Origin: Candidatus Enterosoma merdigallinarum
Lineage (GTDB): Bacteria > Bacillota_I > Bacilli_A > RFN20 > CAG-288
Reading direction: 5' to 3'
DNA length: 64,000 nt
NCBI GenBank assembly: GCA_018714385.1
Contig: DVNL01000007.1
Span: 157,657 to 221,656 of the forward strand
Each line of letters opens with the position of its first letter. The stretch's first letter is position 1. Under the pieces are notes generated by a model that saw only the letters and a program-made list of their open reading frames with translations, was not told where the DNA came from and searched no databases. Shown piece by piece: positions 8,667 to 17,047 of the stretch. The translations under genes and the position numbers were made by a program.

Positions 8667-10436
8667 ATGAATTACGACTGGGATCTCTCCGGGCTCTATG
8701 CCGACGAGGAAAGCTACCGGAAGGATGTCGAGACGTTCAAGAAGATGATTCCGGAACTTGGCTCCTACAAGGGCCGGCTTTCCGACGACGAGAGCCTGAA
8801 GGCCTACTTTGATCTTCAGGTGAAGCTGGAACTTCTCGTCAACAGGCTCTATGCCTATGCCTCGTCCAAGGCGGACCTCGATCGTCGCGTCGTGGAAAAC
8901 GTCAGCAAGGAAAACGAACTGATGAATCTTCTCAGGGACCTCAACGGCCAGACGTCTTTCTTCGATCCCGAGGTTCTTGCCATGGGCAAGGCGAGGATGG
9001 ATGCCTTCTTTGCCAAACATCCGGACTATTCCCAGTTCGACTTTTCTATCCGGAAGCTTTTCGACAGCCAGGAACACGTCCTTTCTTCGGACAAGGAGAA
9101 GATCATCTCCGACTATTCCGCCTTCTCTTCCGTCGGAAGGAATCTTTATTCCACCCTTTCCGTCGGTGACTATGTCTCCGGCAAGGCGACGATGAAGGAC
9201 GGCAGGGAGATAGTCGTCACGACGGCGAATTGGACAAACCTCATCGCCGAGGAGAAGGATCCCGAGGACAGAAAGGCTATTTTCGAGGCTCTCTACCGCT
9301 ACTTCGATGCACACAAGAACACGTATGCCGAGATTTATTCTCTGTCGTTGCAGGAACAGCTCGGCGAGATGAAGGCGAGAGGGTATCGCTCCATTTTGGA
9401 GGAGCATCTGGACGGAAACAAGATCCCGACGGATGTCTTTCTGAATCTCGTCGAGGTCGCCCATGACGGCGCCAAACCGCTTCAGGACTATTATGAACTG
9501 AGAAGGAAGTATCTCGGACTTGAAAAGCATCGTTCCTACGACCGGTTCCTCGAACTGGCCAAGAGCGACACCAAGGTGAGCTACGAAGAGGCAAGAGAAA
9601 TCTTCTTCGCCTCCATCGACAGATTCCCGGAGGACTTCAAGGCCAAGGCCAGGGAAGTCTCGGCCGAAGGCATGGTCGATGTCTTGCCCAAGGATGGAAA
9701 GAGAACCGGCGCCTATTCCCGCGGGGGCGGTGGACTCAAGCCGATGATTCTCCTCAATTTCCAGGGGACGCTTGAAGATGTCTTCACTCTCGCCCATGAA
9801 TCAGGGCACTCCATCCATACGCTCTATAGCGAAGAGGGACAGCCTCTGATGAAACAGGACTATACCATTTTCGTCGCCGAGATTGCCTCTACTTTCAACG
9901 AGCACAACCTCTTGGACTATCTCCTCAACAAGGGAGAGCTCACGAAGGCCGACAAGATCAGTCTTCTTCAGAAGGCCATCGATGAGATCGCCTCGACTTT
10001 CTACCGCCAGACCCTCTTCGGCGAGTACGAGCTGATCGCCTCCCGCATGGCCGAGAAAGGCGAACCCATCGACTATCAGGTTCTTTCCGACATCATGGCA
10101 AAGCTTTACAAGGAATATTACGGAATCGACATCCGCGAGGAAATCTACAAGCCGTTGGTCTGGTGCTACATTCCTCACCTCTTCTACACGCCTTTCTATG
10201 TCTATCAATATGCAACGAGCTTCTCGGCCTCCCTTGAGCTTTACAAGAGAGTGAAGGAAGGCGGCGAGGAAGACTTCCGGCGCTATGTCTCCCTCCTGAA
10301 GATGGGCGGAAGCGACTATCCAATCAACGAGGTCATCAAGGCCGGAGTCGACTTGACGAGCAAGGAACCCTTCCAGGCCGTCGTCGACAGAATGGCGAAG
10401 CTGGTCGAGGAACTGAAAAAGGTTCTCGAGGAATGA
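8667..10436 (+). CDS. pepF: Oligoendopeptidase F (M3 metallopeptidase)
   Basis: This 589-residue cytoplasmic zinc peptidase cleaves short peptides, typically recycling imported or degraded ones. The zinc motif HESGH (His377-His381) is followed by the downstream Glu ligand region FVAEIASTFNE near residue 405. The helical N-terminal half and total length match M3B PepF enzymes. The start ATG has an excellent Shine-Dalgarno (AGAGGAGGAAA). It is a single-gene unit with its own promoter and a weak terminator after it. Confidence 0.96.
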   Translation: MNYDWDLSGLYADEESYRKDVETFKKMIPELGSYKGRLSDDESLKAYFDLQVKLELLVNRLYAYASSKADLDRRVVENVSKENELMNLLRDLNGQTSFFDPEVLAMGKARMDAFFAKHPDYSQFDFSIRKLFDSQEHVLSSDKEKIISDYSAFSSVGRNLYSTLSVGDYVSGKATMKDGREIVVTTANWTNLIAEEKDPEDRKAIFEALYRYFDAHKNTYAEIYSLSLQEQLGEMKARGYRSILEEHLDGNKIPTDVFLNLVEVAHDGAKPLQDYYELRRKYLGLEKHRSYDRFLELAKSDTKVSYEEAREIFFASIDRFPEDFKAKAREVSAEGMVDVLPKDGKRTGAYSRGGGGLKPMILLNFQGTLEDVFTLAHESGHSIHTLYSEEGQPLMKQDYTIFVAEIASTFNEHNLLDYLLNKGELTKADKISLLQKAIDEIASTFYRQTLFGEYELIASRMAEKGEPIDYQVLSDIMAKLYKEYYGIDIREEIYKPLVWCYIPHLFYTPFYVYQYATSFSASLELYKRVKEGGEEDFRRYVSLLKMGGSDYPINEVIKAGVDLTSKEPFQAVVDRMAKLVEELKKVLEE

Positions 10437-10444
10437 CGCGTCTT

Positions 10445-10470
10445 GGCCCTTCCGGACAGGGGGGCCTTTT
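10445..10470 (+). terminator. Weak terminator after pepF
   Basis: GGCCC pairs with GGGCC around a loop containing a further CC/GG pair, followed by TTTT. Confidence 0.45.
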
Positions 10471-10513
10471 CGTTTGCGTGCAGGAACGGCGGTCGAAAAC
10501 TAGAAATCGACGG

Positions 10514-10542
10514 GTGACGTTTTCGCCAATTTGCGATAAAAT
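10514..10542 (+). promoter_or_regulatory. Promoter of the DegV gene
   Basis: GTGACG, a 17-base spacer and TAAAAT lie 26 bases before the ATG. Confidence 0.6.
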
Positions 10543-10568
10543 CGTATAGGAACGATGGAGGGAATTTT

Positions 10569-11435
10569 ATGAACAAGATCATCGTCATGTGCGATTCCAC
10601 GGCCGACCTGAGTCCGGATCTCATCGCCAAGAACGACATTCATGTCGTGCCGCTTCACGTCACGTTCCAGGGGGATGCCACGGACTATCTCGACGGCGTC
10701 ACGCTGACAAGCGAGCAGGTCTATGAAAAGGCAGAGGCCTCTGGGACGACGCCGAAGACAGGCGCCATCAATGTTTTCGAGATGCAGGAATATTTCCGGC
10801 CGTACATCGAACAAGGCTATGACATCATCTTCACCGGCATCGGCTCCGGCCTTTCTTCTACTTATGCCAACGCCGTTCTGGCCAGCCGGCAATTCCCGGA
10901 AGGACGTATCGAGGTCGTCGATTCCTGGAATCTCTCCACGGGAACGGGACTTCTCGTGTTGAAGATGTGCACCTATCGCGACCAGGGCGATGATGTCCAT
11001 GCGATCGCGGAGAAGGTGAGGAAGCTCGTCCCGTTTGTTTCCGCCAAGTTCTGCATCGACAGGCTGGACTATCTCTACAAAGGCGGACGCTGCTCCGGCT
11101 TCACGATGGCTTTGGCCCACATGCTCCACATCCATCCCGTCGCCAAGATGGTCGAGAACAAACTCGTCGTCTACCGGAAGATCCGCGGAAAGTATCGCCG
11201 GGCGGTTGACGAGCAGATCCGAGAATTCATGGAAGATCTGCCTCGCATCGACAAGTCCGCCGTGTTCATCACCGATTCCGGCCACATGGACGGAGAGGAT
11301 GAGTACATTCGCGAAAAGATCAAGGCTTATGTCCCGGAGGAGAACATCTTCCACACTCGCGCGGGTTGCGTCGTATCGTCCCACTGTGGGCCGAAGACGA
11401 TCGGCATCCTTTATATCCTCGATCCAGAGAAATAG
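10569..11435 (+). CDS. DegV family fatty-acid-binding protein (FakB-like)
   Basis: This 288-residue protein opens with VMCDSTADLS and has GIGSGLSSTYANA, both DegV signatures for gripping a fatty-acid carboxylate. It continues with the second lobe (RLDYLYKGGRCSG). In Bacillota, DegV/FakB proteins present fatty acids to FakA, which phosphorylates them for phospholipid synthesis. A FakA lies in this window at 49135-50892, so a functional partnership is likely although they are not in one operon. Chain preference cannot be predicted. The Shine-Dalgarno is GATGGAGG before the ATG. Confidence 0.92.
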   Translation: MNKIIVMCDSTADLSPDLIAKNDIHVVPLHVTFQGDATDYLDGVTLTSEQVYEKAEASGTTPKTGAINVFEMQEYFRPYIEQGYDIIFTGIGSGLSSTYANAVLASRQFPEGRIEVVDSWNLSTGTGLLVLKMCTYRDQGDDVHAIAEKVRKLVPFVSAKFCIDRLDYLYKGGRCSGFTMALAHMLHIHPVAKMVENKLVVYRKIRGKYRRAVDEQIREFMEDLPRIDKSAVFITDSGHMDGEDEYIREKIKAYVPEENIFHTRAGCVVSSHCGPKTIGILYILDPEK

Positions 11436-11441
11436 GCAGAG

Positions 11442-11465
11442 GGAGGCTTGCAAGGCCTCCTTTTT
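11442..11465 (+). terminator. Intrinsic terminator after the DegV gene
   Basis: The GGAGGC / GCCTCC stem with a seven-base loop is followed by TTTTT. Confidence 0.8.
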
Positions 11466-11487
11466 CTTTGTAATAATAATCGCACTA

Positions 11488-11516
11488 TTGTCCAATAAAA
11501 CTACACGTGGTAAAAT
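11488..11516 (+). promoter_or_regulatory. Promoter of the TetR-type gene
   Basis: TTGTCC, a 17-base spacer and TAAAAT lie 31 bases before the ATG. Confidence 0.65.
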
Positions 11517-11547
11517 ATTGAGCTTCAACACAAAAAGGAGGGACGAT

Positions 11548-12165
11548 ATGCGAGTCAACGCCAATCCCATGGATGCCCGGGTCCGCCGAAGCCGACGGGA
11601 TCTGATGGATGCCTTGGAAGCTCTTCTCCAAGAAAAGAATTTCGGGGACATCACGGTCAAGGACATCGTCGAAAGGGCCTTGGTGAGCAAGAACACTTTC
11701 TACAACAACTATCCGGACAAGGAGGCGCTTCTCGACGATCTGTTCGAAAGGCACGGCGAGGAATTGCGGCGCAGCGTGGATCCCGAATCCATGATAAAGG
11801 AAGGGAAGGACATCCGTGACATCTATCGAAAATGCATCGCTCTTATCGTTGATTATTTCTACGATACGCCAAGCCTTTCGCGGAAGATCATTCGCAACGA
11901 CCATTCCAAGGCTCTCTATTGGGCTTTTGAGCGTTTCATCCGGAAGACGACGGCAAAGACCATGAAACTCTATGCCGACATCGCCGACATTCATTTGGAC
12001 GAGGATGTCCTGACTTGTTTTTACGCCGGAGGCTTTGCAAACCTCGTCTACTTCCTTCTTTCCTCGGAGCAGGAAAAGGACAGGGACTTCATGGTCGAAA
12101 GTCTCTACGAGATCACTCTTCCCTCCTTTGCGTTCGGAAGAAAAGAAAAAAAGAAGGGCGAATGA
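11548..12165 (+). CDS. TetR/AcrR-type transcriptional regulator
   Basis: This 205-residue protein has an N-terminal TetR helix-turn-helix (about residues 10-60): VRRSRRDLMDALEAL followed by ITVKDIVERALVSKN and TFYNNYPDKEAL. The C-terminal region is an all-helical ligand domain of the TetR_C_7-like type often seen in Bacillota. The start ATG at 11548 has AAAAGGAGGG upstream; the frame is open far upstream but that part overlaps degV in another frame and is not coding. No obvious target gene is divergent from it, so it may act on the lipoprotein gene downstream, on itself, or elsewhere. Confidence 0.9.
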   Translation: MRVNANPMDARVRRSRRDLMDALEALLQEKNFGDITVKDIVERALVSKNTFYNNYPDKEALLDDLFERHGEELRRSVDPESMIKEGKDIRDIYRKCIALIVDYFYDTPSLSRKIIRNDHSKALYWAFERFIRKTTAKTMKLYADIADIHLDEDVLTCFYAGGFANLVYFLLSSEQEKDRDFMVESLYEITLPSFAFGRKEKKKGE

Positions 12166-12185
12166 CAGGAATGTTTGTCATCTTC

Positions 12186-12222
12186 AATATTTTGCGTGCC
12201 AACTATTGAGGCACAAAATATT
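12186..12222 (+). repeat. Inverted repeat between the TetR gene and the large lipoprotein gene
   Basis: AATATTTTG-CG-TGCC pairs with GGCACAAAATATT (two-base bulge, nine-base loop). It could be a terminator for the TetR gene or a regulator site; GTAAAATATT also occurs, in that orientation, in the TetR promoter. Confidence 0.5.
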
Positions 12223-12300
12223 TTACACCGCCTTTCTCAATCGCTTATCATCTATCGGGGCAAATGCCCGAAAGAATTCAATCCAAGGAGATTATTTGAA

Positions 12301-14619
12301 ATGAAAAAGAAAGTCTTTTTACCTGTACTCGCCCTTCTCGGCGGTCTGGCCCTGACCGGATGCCAGAACAGCTCGAGCCAACAGGCGCCTTCCAGTTCCA
12401 TGCCCACTTCCACTCAGCCGTCCACCAGCCCTTCCACTTCTTCGCCGAGCTCTCCCTCCTCTCCCTCAAGCCCCTCGACGCCGTCTTCTCCCTCCTCTCC
12501 TTCCACTCCGACTCCGGATCCGGAACCCGAACCGGTCGTCACGACCAATTTCCGTCGCGAGGGCAACTTGACGCTCGATGTCCAGCTTCCTATGATCCTC
12601 AATATTTTGGGCATACCGAACATCACCTATGATTCCACGACGGATCTTTATTTCCAGAACGTCAGTGACGGCTCCCTGGGAAGGAATCTCGAATGGAACA
12701 TCTATCCCAATGTCATCGATGACACCACGGAAGATTCCGCCTATTCCGCCGAATCGAATTTTGCCGCCCTTGCCTTTGTCTACGGTTTCCCGCAAAGCCT
12801 TGGAAGCATCGGCACGATGATCGGCGAACTTCCGAGTCTTCCCTATGACATGCAAACTGCCGCACCGGCATACAAGGCAAACAGCACGGCCGGCGAAGAA
12901 AATCCTGCCACGACCGAGACTTTGTCGGTCAATCTCGTCGACGGACAGGATGCCGTCTTCACCGGAACCTCCAGCGACGGAACGAAGACGGGATTGAGGA
13001 CGTATATCGAAAGCGACGTCTCCTCCCTTTATGAGAGTATCGCTTCCTTCGACATCGATGAGATTATTGCAGGACTTGGAGACACCCTTAACGGACTGGA
13101 TCTCAGCGGACTTGACGTCGTCAGCGCTTTGCAGCTCATCGACACTCTCTTCGATTCGATGGTTCCCGATTCCTCCTCTTTGCGGCCTATCATCACCACC
13201 ATCGGCGAAGTCATCGCCTTCCTTGGCGAAGGGCTCGACATCGACATCGTCGCCGACAGCCAGGGCGCCTCTTCTATCGACGTCGTCCTCTCTCTCAACC
13301 AAGATGGACTCGACGAATTGACCAACATCGTTTCCGGGCTTATCGATGACGCTGTCTCCGGCATTCTCCCTGGCTTCTCCATTGATCCCAGTGTCGAGGA
13401 GGTGCGTCTCTCCCTCAATTTCTTCAACGAAGGCGAGACCTTGAAAAACCAGTTCGGCGGCATCGAGCTGAATCTGGGATTGAGCATCTTGAGCATGCCG
13501 ATGTCCGTCGATCTCGACCTCGCCTTCGACCATACGGCCACCCAGGTCGAAAACGACTACTTTGAAGACAGGAACGCCGTCCTTGCGGAATACTCTGCGA
13601 TCGATGCGGCCTTCGAAGCCTATTATGGGAAGGTCGATCCCTATCTCAACGATGCCTCCCGCATCGACTTGAGAGCTGCGACAAAAGAGACCGTCGATGC
13701 CTTGGTGGCGGAATACGAGGGACTTTCCGAGGATGTCCGTTTCATGCTGGGTTCCACTGTTTCCGCAACGTCCATCCCGGCTCTCTATGAAGCCGGCCGT
13801 GATGCGCTCCTTTCCCTTTCCGAAAATTGGAAGGCCCTGGAGGAGAAGAGCTTCGCCGCTCTCTCCGACATCGATTCCTTTGTCTCTTCCGTCAAGGGCT
13901 ATGCCTATTGGAAAGAAGCCATCGGCGAACTTTCCGAGGGAGAGGCCATTGTCTCTGCCATCGACGCGACCGTTTCTTCCGTCCTTTCCAAGGCCGAAAG
14001 CGATGCCGAGGTCTATCTTGCCGACGTCGAGGCCTACAAGGCCGACCCCTCCGACGTCAACGAGGGAAAGATCGTCGCCGATTTGAAGGCTTGTTCCTCC
14101 CTTGTGGACAATGTCGATCCCGAGGGACAGTATGCCTACCTCTTCTCTTCGGAGCAGCTTGAGACGGGCAAGGCCATCGTCACCTCTCTTTCGAACTACG
14201 AGGAAGTCGTCCTGGATGCCTATCTGGATCATCTCTTCTCGGTCTTCGGCCAGGAGGGATTCTCTCTGACCTATGACGTCCTGGTCGAGGAGTTCGCTTC
14301 GGTGGATTGCTTCTACAACACGATTCCCAGCTCGAGCCGCGGCGTCTTGGAAGAGCGTCTTGCCGCCCGTCTTGCGGCAGACACGAAAGTCGACTCTCTG
14401 ATCGAAGAGGCCATCGAAGCGAAGGTCGCCTCCGTCCAGAAGACTATCCTGGACACCTACAGGACCAACCCCACCAAGGAGGCGTGGGAGCCCGTCTACA
14501 ATCAGGCTTTGGAAGATATCCGCACCATCAACGGCATCCTCAATGCCATGGACAAGAAGACCGATTCCTTCACGGGCGATGTGACGACTCTTCTCTTCGC
14601 TCTCGACGACACTTTCTAG
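12301..14619 (+). CDS. Large lipoprotein of unknown function, paralogue of 28749-30809
   Basis: This 772-residue protein has a lipoprotein signal (LALTG then Cys21), a long Ser/Pro/Thr linker (about 22-75) and an extended, mostly acidic extracellular part. The segment after the linker begins NFRREGNLTLDV. A beta-rich first half is followed by a helical second half (about 415-770). It aligns in pieces with the lipoprotein at 28749-30809: N/YRR-GNL after the linker, the SLRPIITTIGEVIAFL region, and the YAYW / YANW region. I do not recognise a characterised domain. The start is the ATG at 12301 with AAGGAG ten bases upstream. A surface binding or scaffold role is possible but not shown. Confidence 0.85.
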   Translation: MKKKVFLPVLALLGGLALTGCQNSSSQQAPSSSMPTSTQPSTSPSTSSPSSPSSPSSPSTPSSPSSPSTPTPDPEPEPVVTTNFRREGNLTLDVQLPMILNILGIPNITYDSTTDLYFQNVSDGSLGRNLEWNIYPNVIDDTTEDSAYSAESNFAALAFVYGFPQSLGSIGTMIGELPSLPYDMQTAAPAYKANSTAGEENPATTETLSVNLVDGQDAVFTGTSSDGTKTGLRTYIESDVSSLYESIASFDIDEIIAGLGDTLNGLDLSGLDVVSALQLIDTLFDSMVPDSSSLRPIITTIGEVIAFLGEGLDIDIVADSQGASSIDVVLSLNQDGLDELTNIVSGLIDDAVSGILPGFSIDPSVEEVRLSLNFFNEGETLKNQFGGIELNLGLSILSMPMSVDLDLAFDHTATQVENDYFEDRNAVLAEYSAIDAAFEAYYGKVDPYLNDASRIDLRAATKETVDALVAEYEGLSEDVRFMLGSTVSATSIPALYEAGRDALLSLSENWKALEEKSFAALSDIDSFVSSVKGYAYWKEAIGELSEGEAIVSAIDATVSSVLSKAESDAEVYLADVEAYKADPSDVNEGKIVADLKACSSLVDNVDPEGQYAYLFSSEQLETGKAIVTSLSNYEEVVLDAYLDHLFSVFGQEGFSLTYDVLVEEFASVDCFYNTIPSSSRGVLEERLAARLAADTKVDSLIEEAIEAKVASVQKTILDTYRTNPTKEAWEPVYNQALEDIRTINGILNAMDKKTDSFTGDVTTLLFALDDTF

Positions 14620-14654
14620 ACGGACGTTCTCGTCGATTTCAAATGACATAAAGG

Positions 14655-14686
14655 AAAGCCTTCCGTTTCGATGCGGAAGGCTTTTT
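14655..14686 (+). terminator. Strong intrinsic terminator
   Basis: The 11-bp stem AAAGCCTTCCG / CGGAAGGCTTT with an eight-base loop is followed by a T-run. Confidence 0.9.
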
Positions 14687-14730
14687 AGACGGAAAAAACG
14701 GCAAAAACAGCTTGTTTTCGAGCAATTCCG

Positions 14731-14759
14731 TTGTCCGAGCAAGAGTGTGGGACTATAAT
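14731..14759 (+). promoter_or_regulatory. Promoter of cysK-cysE
   Basis: TTGTCC, a 17-base spacer and a perfect TATAAT lie 23 bases before the cysK ATG. No T-box or other riboswitch precedes it. Confidence 0.75.
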
Positions 14760-14782
14760 TTTTCTGAAGGAGAAGCTTTCTT

Positions 14783-15712
14783 ATGGACATCAAGGAAAAC
14801 GCGCTCGACGCCATCGGAAACACGCCTTTGGTCCGTCTTGCCCGGATAAAAGAAAGATTCGGGCTCAAGGCCGATATCTATGCCAAGCTGGAAAGGGCGA
14901 ATCCGACCGGCTCCGTCAAGGACAGGATCGCCAAGGAGATGATTCTCTCGGCCCTGAAGGACGGCAGGATAGAAAAGGGCACGGTCATCGTCGAACCGAC
15001 GAGCGGCAATACCGGAATCGGCCTTGCCATGGTCTGTGCGACTCTAGGCTTGAAGGCCGTCATCTTCATGCCGGAGAACTGTTCCCGTGAGCGTGTCCTG
15101 ATGATGAAAGCCTTCGGTGCCGAAGTCGTCCTCACGAAGGCGCAAGACGGGATGGCCGGGGCGGTCAAGGCCGCCGAGGTTTATGCCGGAAGCCTTCCTT
15201 CCGCTTTTATTCCGGAGCAGTTCGAGAACCCGGACAATGGCAAGGCCCACTATCGGACGACGGGCCCGGAAATCTATCGCCAGCTCGATGGAAAGATCGA
15301 CGTCTTCGTCGCCGCTTTCGGGACGGGAGGGACGTTGACGGGTACCGGCCGCTACCTCCGGGAAAGAATACCGTCTATCCGAGTCGTGGGACTCGAGCCT
15401 CTTTCCTCCCCATTCGTCACGCGGGGAAAGAAGGGCGCGCATAAGATTCAGGGCATCGGGGCTGGGTTCAAGCCGGGAGTCTTGGATCTTTCCGTCGTGG
15501 ACGACGTCTTGACCGTGTCGGACGAGGACGCCTATTCGTTCACGAGGCTTCTCTGCCAGGAAGAAGGCCTTTTCTGCGGAATATCGTCCGGATGCAATCT
15601 CTTTGGCGCCGTCCAGGAAGCCAAGCGGGAGGAGAATGCCGGAAAGACGATCGTAACGATCCTTCCTGACGATGGCGAAAGATATCTTTCTGTCGAGGGA
15701 CTTTATGACTGA
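14783..15712 (+). CDS. cysK: Cysteine synthase (O-acetylserine sulfhydrylase)
   Basis: This 309-residue PLP enzyme makes cysteine from O-acetylserine and sulfide. The PLP lysine is Lys46 in NPTGSVKDR, and PTSGNTGIG is the substrate/PLP loop. Length and the IGNTPLVRL start are typical of CysK. It overlaps cysE by eight bases, and the two enzymes are known to form the cysteine synthase complex. It is cytoplasmic. The start ATG has AAGGAGAAG upstream. Confidence 0.96.
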   Translation: MDIKENALDAIGNTPLVRLARIKERFGLKADIYAKLERANPTGSVKDRIAKEMILSALKDGRIEKGTVIVEPTSGNTGIGLAMVCATLGLKAVIFMPENCSRERVLMMKAFGAEVVLTKAQDGMAGAVKAAEVYAGSLPSAFIPEQFENPDNGKAHYRTTGPEIYRQLDGKIDVFVAAFGTGGTLTGTGRYLRERIPSIRVVGLEPLSSPFVTRGKKGAHKIQGIGAGFKPGVLDLSVVDDVLTVSDEDAYSFTRLLCQEEGLFCGISSGCNLFGAVQEAKREENAGKTIVTILPDDGERYLSVEGLYD

Positions 15713-16529
15713 CATGGAAATCAAGCAGAGCCTTCTTGGGCTTTATGACGAAGAGCAGGGAAGGAAGCTCCCGCTGGACAGGGGCCTCTTCTATTCTTTC
15801 CTGGACGATTCCCGCCGAATCCTGACTCTGGACTTCGTCAAACCGAATTATGTTCCTGATGACGTGGACAGGCTTCTTGGCCAGATCCGCAAGAAGCTCT
15901 CCCTTCTCGTCTCGGACTATCTAAAGGAAAACCGGGAAGAACTCGTCGATTATTTCATCGGGGAGCTGCCGAAGACGCGCCGGCTTCTTTTGGGATCGGC
16001 CAAGGCGATCCTCGAAGGCGATCCCGCCTCCGATTCCATCCAGGAAGTCGTCTTGTGCTATCCCGGTTTCCACGCCATCTGCAACTACCGGATAGCCAAC
16101 ATCCTTTATCGGATCGGCCTGCGTTTCCTTGCTCGTCTTGCCACGGAAGACGCCCATCGTTCGACGGGCATCGACATCAACCCCGGCGCGACGATCGGCG
16201 AGAACTTTTTCATCGATCACGGCACGGGCATCGTCATCGGCGAGACGACAGTCATCGGCGACAACGTCAAGCTTTATCAAGGCGTCACCTTGGGGGCCCT
16301 GTCTTTGCGCGACGGCCATTCCCTTCAGGGGAAGAAGAGGCATCCGACGGTCGAATCGGACTGCACCATATATTCCAACGCCTCGATTCTGGGCGGGGAG
16401 ACCGTCATCGGCTCCGGGTCCACGATCGGCGCGAACACTTATCTCACCCGTTCCGTACCCCCGAACTCCCGCGTCCTTTTGACCACGACGGGCGTGACGA
16501 TAGAACCCAAGGGAACGAAGCATAGCTGA
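15705..16529 (+). CDS. cysE: Serine O-acetyltransferase
   Basis: It transfers acetyl from acetyl-CoA to serine, giving the substrate for the adjacent cysteine synthase. The 274-residue reading has an N-terminal helical domain and a C-terminal left-handed beta-helix of hexapeptide repeats. The catalytic motif DHGTGIVIGE carries His172, and KRHPTVESD is the family's acetyl-CoA loop. An in-frame ATG at 15672 would overlap cysK by 41 bases; I prefer 15705, which has GAGGGA just upstream. The feedback-sensitive C-terminal tail is short (ending EPKGTKHS), so cysteine inhibition may differ from enterobacterial CysE. Confidence 0.94.
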   Translation: MTDMEIKQSLLGLYDEEQGRKLPLDRGLFYSFLDDSRRILTLDFVKPNYVPDDVDRLLGQIRKKLSLLVSDYLKENREELVDYFIGELPKTRRLLLGSAKAILEGDPASDSIQEVVLCYPGFHAICNYRIANILYRIGLRFLARLATEDAHRSTGIDINPGATIGENFFIDHGTGIVIGETTVIGDNVKLYQGVTLGALSLRDGHSLQGKKRHPTVESDCTIYSNASILGGETVIGSGSTIGANTYLTRSVPPNSRVLLTTTGVTIEPKGTKHS

Positions 16530-16543
16530 GAAGCCCTCTCGAG

Positions 16544-16578
16544 ACAAGGCTGCCGCTTTTGTAGGAGCCTTGTTTTTT
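16544..16578 (+). terminator. Intrinsic terminator after cysE
   Basis: ACAAGGC / GCCTTGT stem, followed by six T. Confidence 0.8.
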
Positions 16579-16614
16579 GTGGCTTGTCCAGTCTTGTTCG
16601 AGAGGCAAATCGAC

Positions 16615-16630
16615 TTCGCATGAATGCGAA
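16615..16630. promoter_or_regulatory. Perfect 16-bp palindrome, possible operator
   Basis: TTCGCATGAATGCGAA has two perfect 7-bp arms around GA. It is 46 bp centre to centre from a second palindrome of the same architecture and lies before the small HTH gene. Confidence 0.55.
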
Positions 16631-16660
16631 TGCATTGGAAAAAGACAAGAAAAAAGTACG

Positions 16661-16676
16661 GTGACAAAGTTGTCAC
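16661..16676. promoter_or_regulatory. Second perfect 16-bp palindrome, possible operator
   Basis: GTGACAAAGTTGTCAC has two perfect 7-bp arms around AG. The sequence differs from the first palindrome but the 7-2-7 geometry is the same. Confidence 0.55.
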
Positions 16677-16762
16677 TTATTTCCTTCGGCTTCAGGCCTT
16701 AAGATAGGACGAAAGAAAGTCCGGCATCCGAGAAGGGACGATCCGAACCATGAGGTGAAAAG

Positions 16763-17047
16763 ATGAATAATGCCAGCTGCCTTCTTGCCGTCTACGATGT
16801 CATCCGGAAGGGCACGCCTTGCCGCATCCAGGACATGATCAATGCCTGCGATTGTTCCAGGAGGACGTGCTTCCGCTATGTCCGGGAGATTCGTTTCCAT
16901 CTCATCATGGCCAACAGTCCTTCTCAGATCTACTATGACAACAGGAGCAAGAGGTATGCCCTCCTGGATTCCGCCGACGTCCGTGTCATCGAGCAGAACC
17001 TCAAATTTTTGATGGAATATCCCGTCAGAGCTTGTCGAAGAGTTTGA
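16763..17047 (+). CDS. Small helix-turn-helix protein, DeoR/HTH_11-like
   Basis: This 94-residue protein is mainly a winged-helix DNA-binding domain: an N-terminal helix, then IQDMINACDCSRRTCFRYVREI as helix-turn-helix, then a wing around IYYDNRSKRYAL. There is no effector domain, so it may act alone or with a partner. Its start has GAGGTGAAAAG. The stop codon lies 23 bases inside the 3' end of the convergent P-loop gene. Upstream are two 16-bp palindromes, plausible binding sites for it. Target and signal are unknown. Confidence 0.7.
   Translation: MNNASCLLAVYDVIRKGTPCRIQDMINACDCSRRTCFRYVREIRFHLIMANSPSQIYYDNRSKRYALLDSADVRVIEQNLKFLMEYPVRACRRV

Noticed and set aside
14760..14782. Possible T-box leader for cysK-cysE
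   Set aside because: Only 23 bases lie between the -10 box and the ATG.
12466..14868. 800-codon open frame on the minus strand opposite the large lipoprotein gene
   Set aside because: It is antisense to a gene with signal peptide, ribosome site and terminator. Codon bias that avoids TTA, CTA and TCA leaves long antisense frames across this genome.
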